A stretch of DNA of 54,526 bases from Polaromonas sp. Its GTDB lineage: Bacteria; Pseudomonadota; Gammaproteobacteria; Burkholderiales; Burkholderiaceae_C. The DNA lies in assembly GCA_026400075.1 (NCBI GenBank), contig JAPLPS010000074.1:1-54526 (forward strand), written 5' to 3'. The notes beneath the pieces are model-generated. The model searched no databases and was not told where the DNA came from. It saw only the letters and a list, made by a program, of their open reading frames with translations. Positions 1-8,821 of this stretch are shown here, one piece after another; position 1 is the first letter of the stretch, and each line of letters begins with the position of its first letter. The translations under genes were made by a program, and so were the position numbers.

Positions 1-90
1 GCGGACGCTGTAATTTTGCTGCTTCAGGCTGGCCAGCGTCACGCGCTCTTCGGGCTGGAGCTGGCTGTAGTTCTTGGGCTTGCTGTGCAT
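1..90 (-). mobile_element. IS30-family transposase, 5' fragment
   Basis: The minus strand from 90 to the window edge encodes 30 residues beginning MHSKPKNYSQLQPEER, which matches the N-terminal helix-turn-helix start of IS30-family transposases. The gene runs off the left edge, so it is not known whether the element is complete. The stretch TGTTGCACTTCAGTTTTGAA at about 113-132 could be part of its terminal inverted repeat; I cannot see the other end. The element would lie directly upstream of the ilvE leader and read away from it. Confidence 0.7.
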
Positions 91-292
91 CTGCGTACCT
101 TACTGGATGGCAGGTGTTGCACTTCAGTTTTGAATCCGCCCTATGTTTCTTGACTTTGCCAACACCAGACGCATCGGATGAATTCTCGGGTGGCCGCTAG
201 AGAGACTCTGCGGCTGACCGTAAAATCAACGGTTCTGGCTGGCTGCAGGCTCAATCCATAACATTTTTACAACACTCATTACAGGATCAAAC

Positions 293-1234
293 ATGTCCCT
301 AGCAACCCCCTCGATGGCAGACCGCGACGGCAAAATCTGGATGGACGGCCAGATGGTTGACTGGCGCGACGCCAAAATCCATGTGCTGAGCCACACCCTG
401 CACTACGGCTGCGGCGCTTTTGAAGGCGTGCGCGCCTACAAAATGCCCGACGGCGGCACGGCGATTTTTCGGCTTGAAGAGCACACCGAGCGCCTGTTCA
501 ACAGCGCCAAAATCCTGCGCATGAAAATCCCGTTCACGCCGCAGGAAGTCATGGCCGCCCAGATTGCCGTGGTGCGCGAGAACAAATTAGAGAGCGGCTA
601 CATCCGTCCGCTGACCTGGATCGGCTCGGAAAAGCTCGGCGTCAGCCCCAAGGGCAACACGATTCACCTGATGGTCGCCGCCTGGACCTGGGGCGCGTAC
701 CTGGGCGAAGAAGGCATGAAGCGCGGCATCCGCGTCAAGACCAGCAGCTTCACGCGCCACCATGTCAACATCACGATGATCCACGCCAAGGCGGTGAGCA
801 ACTACACCAATTCGATCCTGGCCAACATGGAAGCGACCGACGAGGGCTACGACGAGGCGCTGCTGCTCGACCCGCAGGGCTTTGCCTCCGAGGGCGCGGG
901 CGAGAACCTGTTCATCGTGCGCAAGGGCGTGGTTTACACGCCGGATTCGAGCGCAGGCGCGCTCAACGGCAACACGCGCAACACGATTTTCAGTATCTGC
1001 AAAGACCTTGGCATCGAGATCAAGGAAAAGCCCATCACCCGCGACGAAATCTATATTTCAGACGAAGCCTTCTTCTCCGGCACCGCCGCTGAAGTCACGC
1101 CGATCCGCGAACTCGACCGCATCGAAATCGGCAGCGGCTCGCGCGGCCCGATTACCGAGAAAATCCAGGCGGCGTTCTTTGACATCGTCAACGGCCGCAA
1201 TCCCGCGTATGCCTCCTGGCTGACCCGCGTCTGA
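293..1234 (+). CDS. ilvE: Branched-chain amino acid aminotransferase
   Basis: PLP-dependent transaminase that interconverts Leu/Ile/Val and their 2-oxo acids in the cytoplasm. The 313-residue protein has the fold-type IV signature: an N-terminal MDGQMVDWRDA/HTLHYG block, the PLP-lysine region HAKAVSNYTNSIL, and the EGAGENLF and FFSGTAAEVTPI motifs. Length is normal for IlvE. The ATG at 293 follows an ACAGGA ribosome site. A zinc-ribbon gene and waaF follow on the same strand with short gaps, a common order in Comamonadaceae. No frameshift or missing motif seen. Confidence 0.96.
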   Translation: MSLATPSMADRDGKIWMDGQMVDWRDAKIHVLSHTLHYGCGAFEGVRAYKMPDGGTAIFRLEEHTERLFNSAKILRMKIPFTPQEVMAAQIAVVRENKLESGYIRPLTWIGSEKLGVSPKGNTIHLMVAAWTWGAYLGEEGMKRGIRVKTSSFTRHHVNITMIHAKAVSNYTNSILANMEATDEGYDEALLLDPQGFASEGAGENLFIVRKGVVYTPDSSAGALNGNTRNTIFSICKDLGIEIKEKPITRDEIYISDEAFFSGTAAEVTPIRELDRIEIGSGSRGPITEKIQAAFFDIVNGRNPAYASWLTRV

Positions 1235-1288
1235 ACCTGTCAACCTTCCCGCGCTTGCCGCTTCGACATCCTGATTGAGTCAAAAATT

Positions 1289-1498
1289 ATGAGCAAATCT
1301 TCCACCATCGAGCTGCTGGCCAGCGACCTCAACCACCAGGGCGGCGTGTTCTGCCCCAATCCCAAGGCCGATATGGCGCTGTGGAATAGCCACCCGAAGG
1401 TGTATCTGGACGTAGCCCGCAGCGGCGAAGCCAAATGCCCGTACTGCGGCACGCTGTACAAGCTCAAGCCGGGCGAGCATTTCGGCGGCGGACATTAA
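1289..1498 (+). CDS. Zinc-finger domain-containing protein (NDUFS6-like zinc ribbon)
   Basis: Small 69-residue protein with the CHCC-type zinc ribbon seen in bacterial relatives of mitochondrial complex I subunit NDUFS6. Visible ligands are Cys in GGVFCPNP, the His in NSHPKVYL, and CPYCG; the C-terminus is GEHFGGGH. It lies between ilvE and waaF, its usual place in Burkholderiales. Function in bacteria is not established. Start ATG at 1289. Confidence 0.88.
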   Translation: MSKSSTIELLASDLNHQGGVFCPNPKADMALWNSHPKVYLDVARSGEAKCPYCGTLYKLKPGEHFGGGH

Positions 1499-1514
1499 AC
1501 GTGACGGTGTCGGC

Positions 1515-2570
1515 TTGAAAACGGGCGCGCAGGCTGCTGCCGTCAACTCGCTCATCATTGCCCCGCAGTGGATTGGCGACGCCGTCATGACCGAGCCGCT
1601 GCTGCGCCGCCTGCACGCGCGCGGCGAGCGCCTGACTGTCGGCGCGCTGCCGTGGGTGGCGCCGGTGTACCGCGCCATGCCGCAGGTCGCCGAGGTGATC
1701 GAGTTTCCGTTTGCCCACGGCGGCCTGCAGTTCAGGGCGCGGCGCAGCATTGCCAAACGGATTGAAGGCCAGTTCGACAAGGCCTATGTGTTGCCGAACT
1801 CGCTGAAAAGCGCGCTGCTGCCGTTCATGGCCAGCATTCCGCAGCGCATCGGCTACCTGGGCGAAACCCGCGTCGGCCTGCTGACGCACCGGCTGACGAA
1901 TCCGAAAAACAAGCCGCCAATGGTGGCGTTTTATTCGGCGCTGAGCGGCGAGGGCGGCCTGAGCGCCGACCGGCCGCAATTACACATCAACGCGGCAGAC
2001 ATCAGCGCCACGCTGGACGCGCTCGGCCTGCAGCGCGGCGGCTACGTCGTGTTCGCACCGGGCGCCGAATTCGGCCCGGCCAAGCGCTGGCCAGCGGCGC
2101 ATTTTTCTGAACTCGCGGCCAAGCTGACGGTGCCGGTGGTGCTGCTCGGCTCAGGCAAAGAAGCGGCGCTGTGCGACGACATCGCCGCGCCGGTCAACGC
2201 CGCGCAGCCCGGCAAATGCGTCAATCTGGCCGGAAAAACCTCGCTGCCGCAGGCGCTCGCCCTGATTGCCGCGAGCAAAAGCACCGTCAGCAACGACTCG
2301 GGGCTGATGCATGTGGCCGCCGCACTGGGCGTGCCGCAGGTGGCGGTGTTTGGCTCGTCGAGTCCGCTGCACACGCCGCCGTTGAACGACAAAGCCGCCG
2401 TGCTCTGGCTCAAAAGCGACCCGGCTTACCAGCCGCCGCTGGACTGCGCGCCCTGTTTTGAGCGCGATTGCCCGCTGGGCCACACGCGTTGTTTGAACGA
2501 CATCAGCGCGGCGCGGGTGCTGCAGGCGCTCGAAGAAATGGCGCCAGCCGGACGGCAAACGGTAGAATAA
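1515..2570 (+). CDS. waaF: Lipopolysaccharide heptosyltransferase II
   Basis: GT9-family glycosyltransferase that adds the second L-glycero-D-manno-heptose to the LPS inner core at the cytoplasmic face of the inner membrane. Diagnostic segments are the N-terminal [18 protein letters not shown], the middle [12 protein letters not shown] and the donor-site [14 protein letters not shown] followed by VAVFGSSSP. The 351-residue length is normal. No in-frame ATG lies near the conserved N-terminus, so a TTG at 1515 is the likely start. It follows the zinc-ribbon gene by 16 nt. Confidence 0.93.
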   Translation: MKTGAQAAAVNSLIIAPQWIGDAVMTEPLLRRLHARGERLTVGALPWVAPVYRAMPQVAEVIEFPFAHGGLQFRARRSIAKRIEGQFDKAYVLPNSLKSALLPFMASIPQRIGYLGETRVGLLTHRLTNPKNKPPMVAFYSALSGEGGLSADRPQLHINAADISATLDALGLQRGGYVVFAPGAEFGPAKRWPAAHFSELAAKLTVPVVLLGSGKEAALCDDIAAPVNAAQPGKCVNLAGKTSLPQALALIAASKSTVSNDSGLMHVAAALGVPQVAVFGSSSPLHTPPLNDKAAVLWLKSDPAYQPPLDCAPCFERDCPLGHTRCLNDISAARVLQALEEMAPAGRQTVE

Positions 2571-2691
2571 AGGCCCGGCTTACCACGTAGTTACCACGCG
2601 GTTACGGCGCACGTCAGGTGGGCTGTACGCAGCAGGTTCCCGTCAAATAGCCCCCGTTTTCACCGCTTTTTTAACTTTCAGGATTTCCACT

Positions 2692-3756
2692 ATGGCACTC
2701 GTTTCGATGCGCGAGCTGCTGGACCACGCCGCCGCCAATGGCTACGGCATTCCAGCTTTCAACGTCAACAACCTGGAACAGGTTCAGGCCGTGATGGCCG
2801 CCGCCGCCGAGGTGGGCGCCCCCGTCATCCTGCAGGCCAGCGCAGGCGCCCGCAAATACGCCGGTGAAGCCTTCATCAAGCACCTGATTCTGGCCGCCGT
2901 TGAAGCCTACCCGCACATTCCGCTGGTGATGCACCAGGATCACGGCCAAAGCCCGGCCATCTGCCAGGGCGCGATTGACCTGGGCTTTAGCTCGGTGATG
3001 ATGGACGGCTCGCTGCACGAAGACGGCAAGACCCCGGCCTCGTTCGAGTACAACACCGAAGTGACGCGCAAGGTCGTCGAAATGGCCCACGCCACCGGCG
3101 TGTCGGTCGAAGGCGAACTCGGCTGCCTGGGCAACCTGGAAACCGGCGAAGCCGGTGAAGAAGACGGCATCGGCGCCGTCGGCAAGCTCGACCACAGCCA
3201 GATGCTGACAGACCCCGAAGAAGCCGCCCAGTTCGTCAAGGCCACCGGCCTGGACGCGCTGGCGATTGCCATCGGCACCAGCCACGGCGCTTACAAATTC
3301 AGCCGCAAGCCCACCGGCGACATCCTGGCGATCTCCCGCGTCAAGGAAATCCACGCCCGCATCCCGAACACCCATTTGGTGATGCACGGCTCGTCGTCGG
3401 TGCCGCAAGACCTGCTGGCCATCATAAACCAGTACGGCGGCCAAATGAAAGAAACCTACGGCGTGCCCGTGGAAGAAATCCAGGAAGCCATCAAGTTCGG
3501 CGTGCGCAAGATCAACATCGACACCGACATCCGCCTGGCGATGACCGGCGCGGTGCGCAAGTTCCTCGCTGAGAACCCAGACAAGTTCGACGCCCGTGAA
3601 TGGCTCAAGCCTGCCCGTGAAGCCGCCAAGGCGATTTGCAAGCAGCGTTACATCGAGTTCGGCTGCGAAGGTCAGGCCGCCACGATCAAGGGCCGCAGCC
3701 TGTCCGTCGTCGCCGCCCAGTACGCCAATGGCGAACTGGCGCAAGTCGTCCAGTAA
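2692..3756 (+). CDS. fba: Fructose-1,6-bisphosphate aldolase, class II
   Basis: Zinc-dependent aldolase of glycolysis/gluconeogenesis and, in autotrophs, the Calvin cycle. The 354-residue protein shows [12 protein letters not shown], the metal-binding [26 protein letters not shown] and [12 protein letters not shown], matching the Calvin-type class II subfamily. ATG at 2692. A strong hairpin terminator follows at 3797, so it probably ends its own transcript before purC. Confidence 0.96.
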   Translation: MALVSMRELLDHAAANGYGIPAFNVNNLEQVQAVMAAAAEVGAPVILQASAGARKYAGEAFIKHLILAAVEAYPHIPLVMHQDHGQSPAICQGAIDLGFSSVMMDGSLHEDGKTPASFEYNTEVTRKVVEMAHATGVSVEGELGCLGNLETGEAGEEDGIGAVGKLDHSQMLTDPEEAAQFVKATGLDALAIAIGTSHGAYKFSRKPTGDILAISRVKEIHARIPNTHLVMHGSSSVPQDLLAIINQYGGQMKETYGVPVEEIQEAIKFGVRKINIDTDIRLAMTGAVRKFLAENPDKFDAREWLKPAREAAKAICKQRYIEFGCEGQAATIKGRSLSVVAAQYANGELAQVVQ

Positions 3757-3796
3757 TCTGCCCGTGCCATCCGCTGCGCCGGATTGGCGATAATTC

Positions 3797-3836
3797 AAAG
3801 CCCGTGGACTCTGCCCGAGTCGCACGGGCTTTTTTA
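3797..3836 (+). terminator. Rho-independent terminator after fba
   Basis: Perfect 10-bp stem AAAGCCCGTG / CACGGGCTTT around a 16-nt loop, followed by further Ts. It lies in the short fba-purC gap and separates the two transcription units. Confidence 0.85.
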
Positions 3837-3860
3837 CTTTTCCCTACCTGCATCACCTGC

Positions 3861-4778
3861 ATGACCACCATGACCACAGCACTTCACACCTCGGCCCTGA
3901 CTTCCCTGCCACTGCTCGCGCGCGGCAAGGTGCGCGACAACTACGCCGTCGGCCAGGACCGGCTGCTGATGGTGGCCAGCGACCGCCTGAGCGCGTTTGA
4001 CGTGATTCTGGGCGAGCCGATTCCCGGCAAGGGCGCGCTGCTGACGCAGATGGCGCTGTTCTGGTTCGGCAAGCTCGGCCACATCTGCCCGAATCACCTG
4101 ACCGGCGACGCGCCCGAAAGCGTGGTCAGCGCCGCAGAAATCCCGCAAGTGACGGCCCGCGCTATGCTGGTCAAGCGCCTGAAACCGATTCCGGTCGAAG
4201 CCGTGGTGCGTGGCTATCTGGCGGGCAGCGGCTGGGCCGAATACCAGCAAAGCCAGTCGGTCTGCGGCGTGGCTCTGCCTGCCGGACTGCAAAACGCCAG
4301 CAAGCTGCCCGAGCCGATTTTCACGCCCGCCGCCAAGGCCGAAGTCGGCGAGCATGACGAAAACATCGACTACGCCCAGGTCGAAAAAGTCGTCGGCCCC
4401 GAACTGGCCGCGCAGATCAAAAAGCTCAGCATCGAGATTTACCAGACCGCCGCCGCGTTTGCGCTGACCAAGGGCATCATCATTGCCGACACCAAATTCG
4501 AGTTCGGCCTGGACGACAACGGCACGCTGACGCTGATGGACGAGGTGCTGACGCCCGATTCGTCGCGCTACTGGCCGGTTGAAGGCTACGAAGCGGCGTT
4601 TGCCGCTGGCCAGAACCCGCCCAGCTACGACAAGCAGTTCGTGCGCGACTGGCTCGAAGCCGTGCGCATCAACGGCAAGCCGTGGGACAAAACCGCACCG
4701 TCGCCGCACCTGCCGCCCGACGTGATCGCCAAAACCGCCGCCAAGTACCAAGAAGCGATGACGCGGCTGACGGCCTGA
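3861..4778 (+). CDS. purC: Phosphoribosylaminoimidazole-succinocarboxamide synthase (SAICAR synthetase)
   Basis: ATP-dependent step of purine synthesis joining CAIR and aspartate. Motifs include [22 protein letters not shown], the [17 protein letters not shown] core and FEFGLDDNG. About 305 residues. The ORF is open far upstream, but the family start fits ATG 3861 (or ATG 3870) just after the fba terminator. In relatives purC is normally followed closely by purE and purK; here about 7 kb of other genes intervene. Confidence 0.95.
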   Translation: MTTMTTALHTSALTSLPLLARGKVRDNYAVGQDRLLMVASDRLSAFDVILGEPIPGKGALLTQMALFWFGKLGHICPNHLTGDAPESVVSAAEIPQVTARAMLVKRLKPIPVEAVVRGYLAGSGWAEYQQSQSVCGVALPAGLQNASKLPEPIFTPAAKAEVGEHDENIDYAQVEKVVGPELAAQIKKLSIEIYQTAAAFALTKGIIIADTKFEFGLDDNGTLTLMDEVLTPDSSRYWPVEGYEAAFAAGQNPPSYDKQFVRDWLEAVRINGKPWDKTAPSPHLPPDVIAKTAAKYQEAMTRLTA

Positions 4779-4811
4779 GGCGGGGCGGGGGGGGGCACCC
4801 TCCCAGTCCAG

Positions 4812-5099
4812 CTAGACCACCTCCAGCTCCCGCGTCGCCTCATCCAGCACCGACTGCGGAACACCGTGCTTTTTCAGCGCCTCAATCAGCCGCGCCTGTG
4901 CGCTGAACATGAACTGCGCCTCATCGCGGCGCAGGCCCTCGCTCAGGTATGCCTTGAGCAGCGTCTGGTATCCGGCAAAGCCGCGTTTCGGGGCAATGCT
5001 CTTCATAGAGTCCACCACATCCACCGGGATGCGCAACGTGATGGAGGTCATGGGCCGGTCTTTGGTCAGCCGGGTTTTGATGCGTTCAGAAATGCTCAT
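4812..5099 (-). CDS. brnA: Antitoxin of a BrnTA-type module (BrnA/CopG-like)
   Basis: 95-residue protein beginning MSISERIKTRLTKDR with a short beta-strand-helix segment SITLRIPVDVVDSMKS, typical of ribbon-helix-helix antitoxins. It overlaps the 3' end of the toxin-like gene upstream, the usual arrangement. The start at 5099 is preceded by AAAGG at good spacing; ATG 5114 is an alternative. It would bind the toxin and autorepress the operon. The symbol rests on the partner's BrnT similarity; the antitoxin itself is a weaker match. Confidence 0.7.
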   Translation of the reverse strand: MSISERIKTRLTKDRPMTSITLRIPVDVVDSMKSIAPKRGFAGYQTLLKAYLSEGLRRDEAQFMFSAQARLIEALKKHGVPQSVLDEATRELEVV

Positions 5100-5385
5100 G
5101 GTCTTGCCTTTCATGGGAGGTTGCCCGGCGGGCGGAAATGATGCGGATGAGCGCATTGTCAAGCTCGATATGCACCACAAACAGCAGGCGCGAGGAGGCG
5201 TCAAAGCCAATGATGGCGTCTCGCGCCTCCTGGTTGCGCCCGGCGTCCACCAAGCGAAACAAGGGGTCAAAGAACACCGTGGCTGCCTGCTCGAATGTCA
5301 CGCCGTCATGCTTACCCGGATTGCTTGCCGACTTGCGCTCATTCCACACGAAATCGCATCCATTGAGCTGATAGTGAATATCCAT
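5086..5385 (-). CDS. brnT: BrnT-family toxin
   Basis: 99-residue protein with the BrnT layout: an N-terminal YQLNGCDFVWNERKSASNPGKHDGV segment (WNERKSASN), then FEQAATVFFDP, and the C-terminal LLFVVHIELDNALIRIISARRAT that aligns with the family's RIISAR motif. BrnT proteins are RelE-fold ribonucleases that cleave mRNA. The gene precedes and overlaps its antitoxin. A perfect inverted repeat lies just upstream of the start and probably serves as operator. Confidence 0.88.
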   Translation of the reverse strand: MDIHYQLNGCDFVWNERKSASNPGKHDGVTFEQAATVFFDPLFRLVDAGRNQEARDAIIGFDASSRLLFVVHIELDNALIRIISARRATSHERQDHEHF

Positions 5386-5403
5386 GCCCTGAAGTCTAAA
5401 GAG

Positions 5404-5424
5404 TGTATTGTCTTTGTCAATACA
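5404..5424 (-). promoter_or_regulatory. Operator-like inverted repeat upstream of brnT
   Basis: TGTATTG-N7-CAATACA is a perfect 7-bp inverted repeat. On the minus strand it contains TTGACA, a consensus -35 hexamer, about 20 nt upstream of the brnT start. A BrnA-BrnT complex binding here would block transcription. The role is inferred from position and symmetry. Confidence 0.5.
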
Positions 5425-5618
5425 ATTTTTGATGAAAATTGATTTAGCTTCGTTACGCTTTCTCGGCAGGTCATGCCTCGCGCACGGGCGGCCTGTGGGA
5501 ATTTAGCTGTTGTTATTGAGGGATAGGCCCAACAAGGCACTGATTTTCAGGAAGATCTGCCGAAGTTTGCTTTATAAAGGCTTGGTTTTCCTCAACCTGG
5601 CCTCAGGCTTCAGCCCTC

Positions 5619-6197
5619 ATGAACGATCTGTCCAATCTGAACGAACCCGCCGCCATTGCCGGTATCTGGGCCGACTCGCGGGCCTGCGGCTTCACGATGG
5701 CGTCCGAGCCGCTGACCTGCTCGCTGCTGCGCACGCTGGCCGCGACCAAGCCTGCGGCGCGGTTTCTGGAGCTGGGTTCGGGTTCGGGCCTGTCCACCGC
5801 CTGGCTGCTCGACGGCATGGACGCGGCGTCCAGCTTGAGCACGGTGGACAACGACGAGGCGCTGCTGGCCATCCTGAAAAAGCACCTCGGCGCCGACCCG
5901 CGCCTGACGGTGGCTTGCGCCGATGGCGATGATTTCCTGCGCTCGCTGCAAGGGCAGCGCTTTGACTTCATTTTTGCCGACACCTGGGCGGGCAAATACC
6001 GCCTGCTCGACGAGGCGCTGGCGCTGCTGAACCCCGGCGGCCTGTACGTCATCGACGACATGCTGCCCCAGCCGAACTGGCCCGAAGGCCACGCCGAAAA
6101 AGTCGCCCATCTGGTTGCCACGCTGGAGCAGCGGGAGGATTTTCGGCTTACCAAGCTGTCCTGGGCGAGTGGTGTGATGTTGGTGAGCAGGCGCTGA
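5619..6197 (+). CDS. SAM-dependent O-methyltransferase-like protein
   Basis: 192-residue class I methyltransferase. The SAM site is FLELGSGSGLSTAWLLDG (motif I), followed by LSTVDNDEALL and FDFIFADTWAGKY, as in the small O-methyltransferase family (Methyltransf_24/3). Substrate cannot be read from sequence. Start ATG 5619. The gene stands alone between a toxin-antitoxin module and an AT-rich DUF4145 gene. Confidence 0.8.
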   Translation: MNDLSNLNEPAAIAGIWADSRACGFTMASEPLTCSLLRTLAATKPAARFLELGSGSGLSTAWLLDGMDAASSLSTVDNDEALLAILKKHLGADPRLTVACADGDDFLRSLQGQRFDFIFADTWAGKYRLLDEALALLNPGGLYVIDDMLPQPNWPEGHAEKVAHLVATLEQREDFRLTKLSWASGVMLVSRR

Positions 6198-6260
6198 GTT
6201 GGGGAATTTTTGAGGGCCAGTTAGGCGGCGACTTCGGCGGCTGATGTTATTCGTAAATTC

Positions 6261-7067
6261 CTATTTTAAAAACTTTTGTTCGATTTTTGGAATGGTTTTG
6301 GCGATTGCTTCCGACAATTTTCGTCTTTTGAATATGTGTAATGCAGCTTCAAATATTTCAAAGGAATGTAGTAAGTCGGTTTCGTCAACTCCATCTGAAT
6401 GGGTGGCTTCATTGCCAACAAGCTTTAAAGCTGTCAACCAAGCTGCTTCTTCAGGATATTTTACAGCCATTGCCTGAATACTTTTGTGAAGCGTATTTTC
6501 ACAAAATTCTAGTTCGGTACACATTTTCTCCATAGCCCTCCTTAATTTCCCACCCGATGCAGGTAGATCGCTGTGAAAATAGTTAAAAGCATACAGGAGT
6601 TCTTCTGCGATTGATCTTGGAATAAAATTTTCTATCGGGAAAATTGGAAGTGGCGGGCTAAAGTATTCAGCCTTTATCTGAATAAATGATTTTTCATTAG
6701 AAAGACTGTTGGGTATTAGTGCAGATCCAGTTGCGGAAACAGTATGAAAGCAATTTTCACATTGAAAAAATGTGATGAATTTTCCAGGATTATATTTTAT
6801 ACCATCATATGCCATTACTCCATAGCACAAAATATCAAAGAAGCTATCCCCTTTAAGTGCAGTTTTAAGCCCAGAAGTTGCTACGGACTTATGACGATTG
6901 ACACTAAAATTTCCAAAATTTGATGGAACTCCTCGACACTCAAAGGTGTCGGGTTGCAACTTTAACTTGAGTGAGTTGCAGTATGGGCAAGGTAATACCG
7001 GATAATTATCTGGCGAGATAAAAGTTTTTACACTTTCCCATAGATATTTTGAAAACAAAATAGACAT
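6261..7067 (-). CDS. DUF4145-containing protein
   Basis: 268-residue protein whose base composition is clearly more AT-rich than its neighbours, a sign of transfer. The N-terminal part has CPYCN and a CENC pair that could form a zinc ribbon. The C-terminal half carries the DUF4145 pattern: RRAMEKMCTELEF, EEAAWLTALKLVGNEATHSD and LLHSFEIFEAALHIF. DUF4145 genes are often found with restriction or defence genes, but no partner is adjacent here. Biochemical function unknown. Confidence 0.72.
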   Translation of the reverse strand: MSILFSKYLWESVKTFISPDNYPVLPCPYCNSLKLKLQPDTFECRGVPSNFGNFSVNRHKSVATSGLKTALKGDSFFDILCYGVMAYDGIKYNPGKFITFFQCENCFHTVSATGSALIPNSLSNEKSFIQIKAEYFSPPLPIFPIENFIPRSIAEELLYAFNYFHSDLPASGGKLRRAMEKMCTELEFCENTLHKSIQAMAVKYPEEAAWLTALKLVGNEATHSDGVDETDLLHSFEIFEAALHIFKRRKLSEAIAKTIPKIEQKFLK

Positions 7068-7100
7068 CGTTTTTTACTTATTCAAATGTTTAGATAGATT

Positions 7101-7116
7101 CACAATGAACATTGTG
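7101..7116 (-). promoter_or_regulatory. Perfect palindrome upstream of the DUF4145 gene
   Basis: CACAATG-AA-CATTGTG, 7-bp arms and a 2-nt centre, 34 nt upstream of the DUF4145 start in an AT-rich gap. It resembles a dimeric repressor operator. No regulator gene is adjacent, so the binding protein is unknown. Confidence 0.35.
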
Positions 7117-7224
7117 CCATGCTAATTTTTCTAGCTATTGCCTATTCGTTGAGGGGATAGTCTTTGGATGGCTCCGGTTGATGAAAAGTGTCGGTATTTC
7201 TCATGTTCAGTGAGCGCCATCCGT

Positions 7225-7254
7225 TTGACCCGCTGAAATTTCGGAAGCTATACT
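7225..7254 (+). promoter_or_regulatory. Sigma-70 promoter for the c4-like leader
   Basis: TTGACC and TATACT with an 18-nt spacer form a strong sigma-70-type promoter. Transcription would start near 7261, giving a leader of about 250 nt to the 30-codon ORF and about 340 nt to the HTH gene. Confidence 0.6.
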
Positions 7255-7260
7255 CCCCGC

Positions 7261-7500
7261 CAAGCCCACATCAAAAAAAGGTGTGGCCGGGTTTGGAAGC
7301 CCGAGTCACTTCTGCGACGTAAGCCGCAGTTTCACCGCAGAACCTGCGGCTTCATCATTTCTGCCTCCAGTTTTTGGCGGCTCGGATGGGGGAGCCTCGG
7401 CTCCGCCGGTTTTCGCAAGAAGTGCCCGGTCTTCCAACCTGTTCGAGCTGCCGCCCTCATTTGGAAGTGAGTGCGTCAGTTTTTGCAAACTGCACTTCTT
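7261..7500 (+). ncRNA. Structured leader resembling a phage c4-type antisense RNA and its target
   Basis: The first 100 nt form hairpins, including a 9-bp stem AAGCCGCAG / CTGCGGCTT. Two unpaired-looking segments, TCACTTC (7306-7312) and GCAGTTT (7326-7332), are exactly complementary to GAAGTGA (7464-7470) and AAACTGC (7487-7493). These targets sit in a hairpin just before the GGAGG ribosome site at 7501. In phage P1/P7 the c4 RNA uses two short complementary segments around the ribosome site of a small upstream ORF. The match to that design is my inference from layout and pairing; no covariance search was done. Confidence 0.45.
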
Positions 7501-7511
7501 GGAGGCCATTC

Positions 7512-7604
7512 ATGGCTGAATTCGTCACGGGCGCGTGCGCCCTCATTCCCGTCTTCACGGGCAAATTCTCCGATTCCTGCGCCCTGAACGGCGGTGCCGC
7601 ATGA
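7512..7604 (+). CDS. 30-residue leader ORF, translationally coupled to the HTH gene
   Basis: ATG at 7512 follows a perfect GGAGG at 6-nt spacing. The 30-codon ORF (MAEFVTGACALIPVFTGKF...) ends in the ATGA that starts the next gene, so translation of the two should be coupled. In c4-controlled phage operons a short ORF of this kind relays antisense control to the gene behind it. No family recognised for the peptide. Confidence 0.5.
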   Translation: MAEFVTGACALIPVFTGKFSDSCALNGGAA

Positions 7605-8722
7605 GCCGCCCCGACCTCGACATGGCCGCCAAAATCTGGCGCTGCGCCCTGCCGCCGGGCGTCAACAAGCTGGTGCTGCAATGTTTCGTCCACCACCTCA
7701 ACGCCAGGGAGGGCGCGGCCTATTTTGGCCTGAGCTGGCCCAGCATCAGCCGCGTGGCGCGCATGTGCGGCATCAGCGAGCGCACGGTGCAGGGCCACAT
7801 CCGCGCCCTGGAGCGCGCTGGCATCCTGCGCGCCCGGCTGCGCACGGGCCGCACCACGCGCTACAGCATCCACACCGACACCCTGGCGCCGCTGGTGTTC
7901 AGCACCGACACCGTGGTGCTGGATGCGCTGGCGCCGACCCCCGCAGTTTTTGCCGAAAAACCTGCAGCCAACGACACGCAAGCCGCAGAAAACGACACAA
8001 AACCTGTCGAAATCTGCACCCTAACAGGAGATAGATCGTCTAAAAACGCAGCAGTAACAGCCGCCCCGGCGCTGCCGGACGCGCTGCTGCTGGCCGATGG
8101 CGTTCCGCCGCAAGTCCTGGCCGACTTCGCGGCGATACGGGCCAAAAAGAAGCTGGGCGCGCTCAACGCCACCGCGCTGGACGCGCTGCGCAGCCAAGCC
8201 GCCATCGCGGGCCTGACGCTGGCGCAAGTCTTGGCACTCTGCTGCACCCGCAACTGGGGCCGCTTCGAGGCCGCCTGGCTGACGGACACCCGCCGCAGCC
8301 CGGCTGGCAGCGCCAACCCGGCCAGCGCAGCCAGCGCCAGCACGGCCAACGTCACCCCACCCGCGCCGCCCGCAGGCCCGCCGCCCGCACCGCCCGCGCC
8401 GCCCAAACGGGCAGCGCCCGAAGTCGTCGCCGCTGGCTGTCAGCGCCTGCAGGAAATCCGCCAAACCATGCGCGGCGCCCCGGCCATGCCCGCCATGCCG
8501 CCCGGCGCCCGCGAAATCCGCATCACCCCCGATGCCCCCGGCTGGGCCGTCGCCATCGTCAACAAACAGCGCACCGGCCAGCACGTCAACCGCAGCGCGC
8601 TGGACAACGCCTGCGCTGTCCTCAAGCTCGACCCGGCGGGCCTGCGCCGCGCCGTTCCGCATGACGCCTGCACTGCGCGCAAGCCGAATCCGGCGGGCTT
8701 GGCGGCGGGGCGGATGCATTGA
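7601..8722 (+). CDS. Helix-turn-helix protein, phage replication-protein-like
   Basis: 373 residues. An N-terminal winged-HTH domain (about residues 5-85, with WPSISRVARMCGISERTVQGHIRALERAGILRA) resembles phage replication protein O and related HTH_36 domains. The middle is Ala-rich and disordered-looking with a PPAPPAGPPPAPPAPPK linker; the C-terminus has no recognised domain. The ORF is open further upstream, but ATG 7601 overlaps the leader ORF stop (ATGA), which favours this start. Probably a leftover of a prophage or integrative element; no other phage gene is adjacent. Confidence 0.7.
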   Translation: MSRPDLDMAAKIWRCALPPGVNKLVLQCFVHHLNAREGAAYFGLSWPSISRVARMCGISERTVQGHIRALERAGILRARLRTGRTTRYSIHTDTLAPLVFSTDTVVLDALAPTPAVFAEKPAANDTQAAENDTKPVEICTLTGDRSSKNAAVTAAPALPDALLLADGVPPQVLADFAAIRAKKKLGALNATALDALRSQAAIAGLTLAQVLALCCTRNWGRFEAAWLTDTRRSPAGSANPASAASASTANVTPPAPPAGPPPAPPAPPKRAAPEVVAAGCQRLQEIRQTMRGAPAMPAMPPGAREIRITPDAPGWAVAIVNKQRTGQHVNRSALDNACAVLKLDPAGLRRAVPHDACTARKPNPAGLAAGRMH

Positions 8723-8821
8723 GGCGGCACACGGCGTTTGGCTCTGTGGCATCAAGCGTTTTGTCATCAAATCGCATTGATTTCATTGAAGATTTTTCGG
8801 CGTGATTTCACGCTCTCCTCA

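Noticed and set aside
4787-4795. Run of nine Gs between purC and brnA as a functional G-quadruplex or slippage site
   Set aside because: It lies between convergent genes and affects no reading frame; only two G tracts are adjacent, too few for a standard quadruplex.
7283-7519. 78-codon ORF in the c4-like leader
   Set aside because: GTG start without a well-spaced ribosome site, and the region is better explained as structured RNA. The 30-codon ORF at 7512 has the strong GGAGG.
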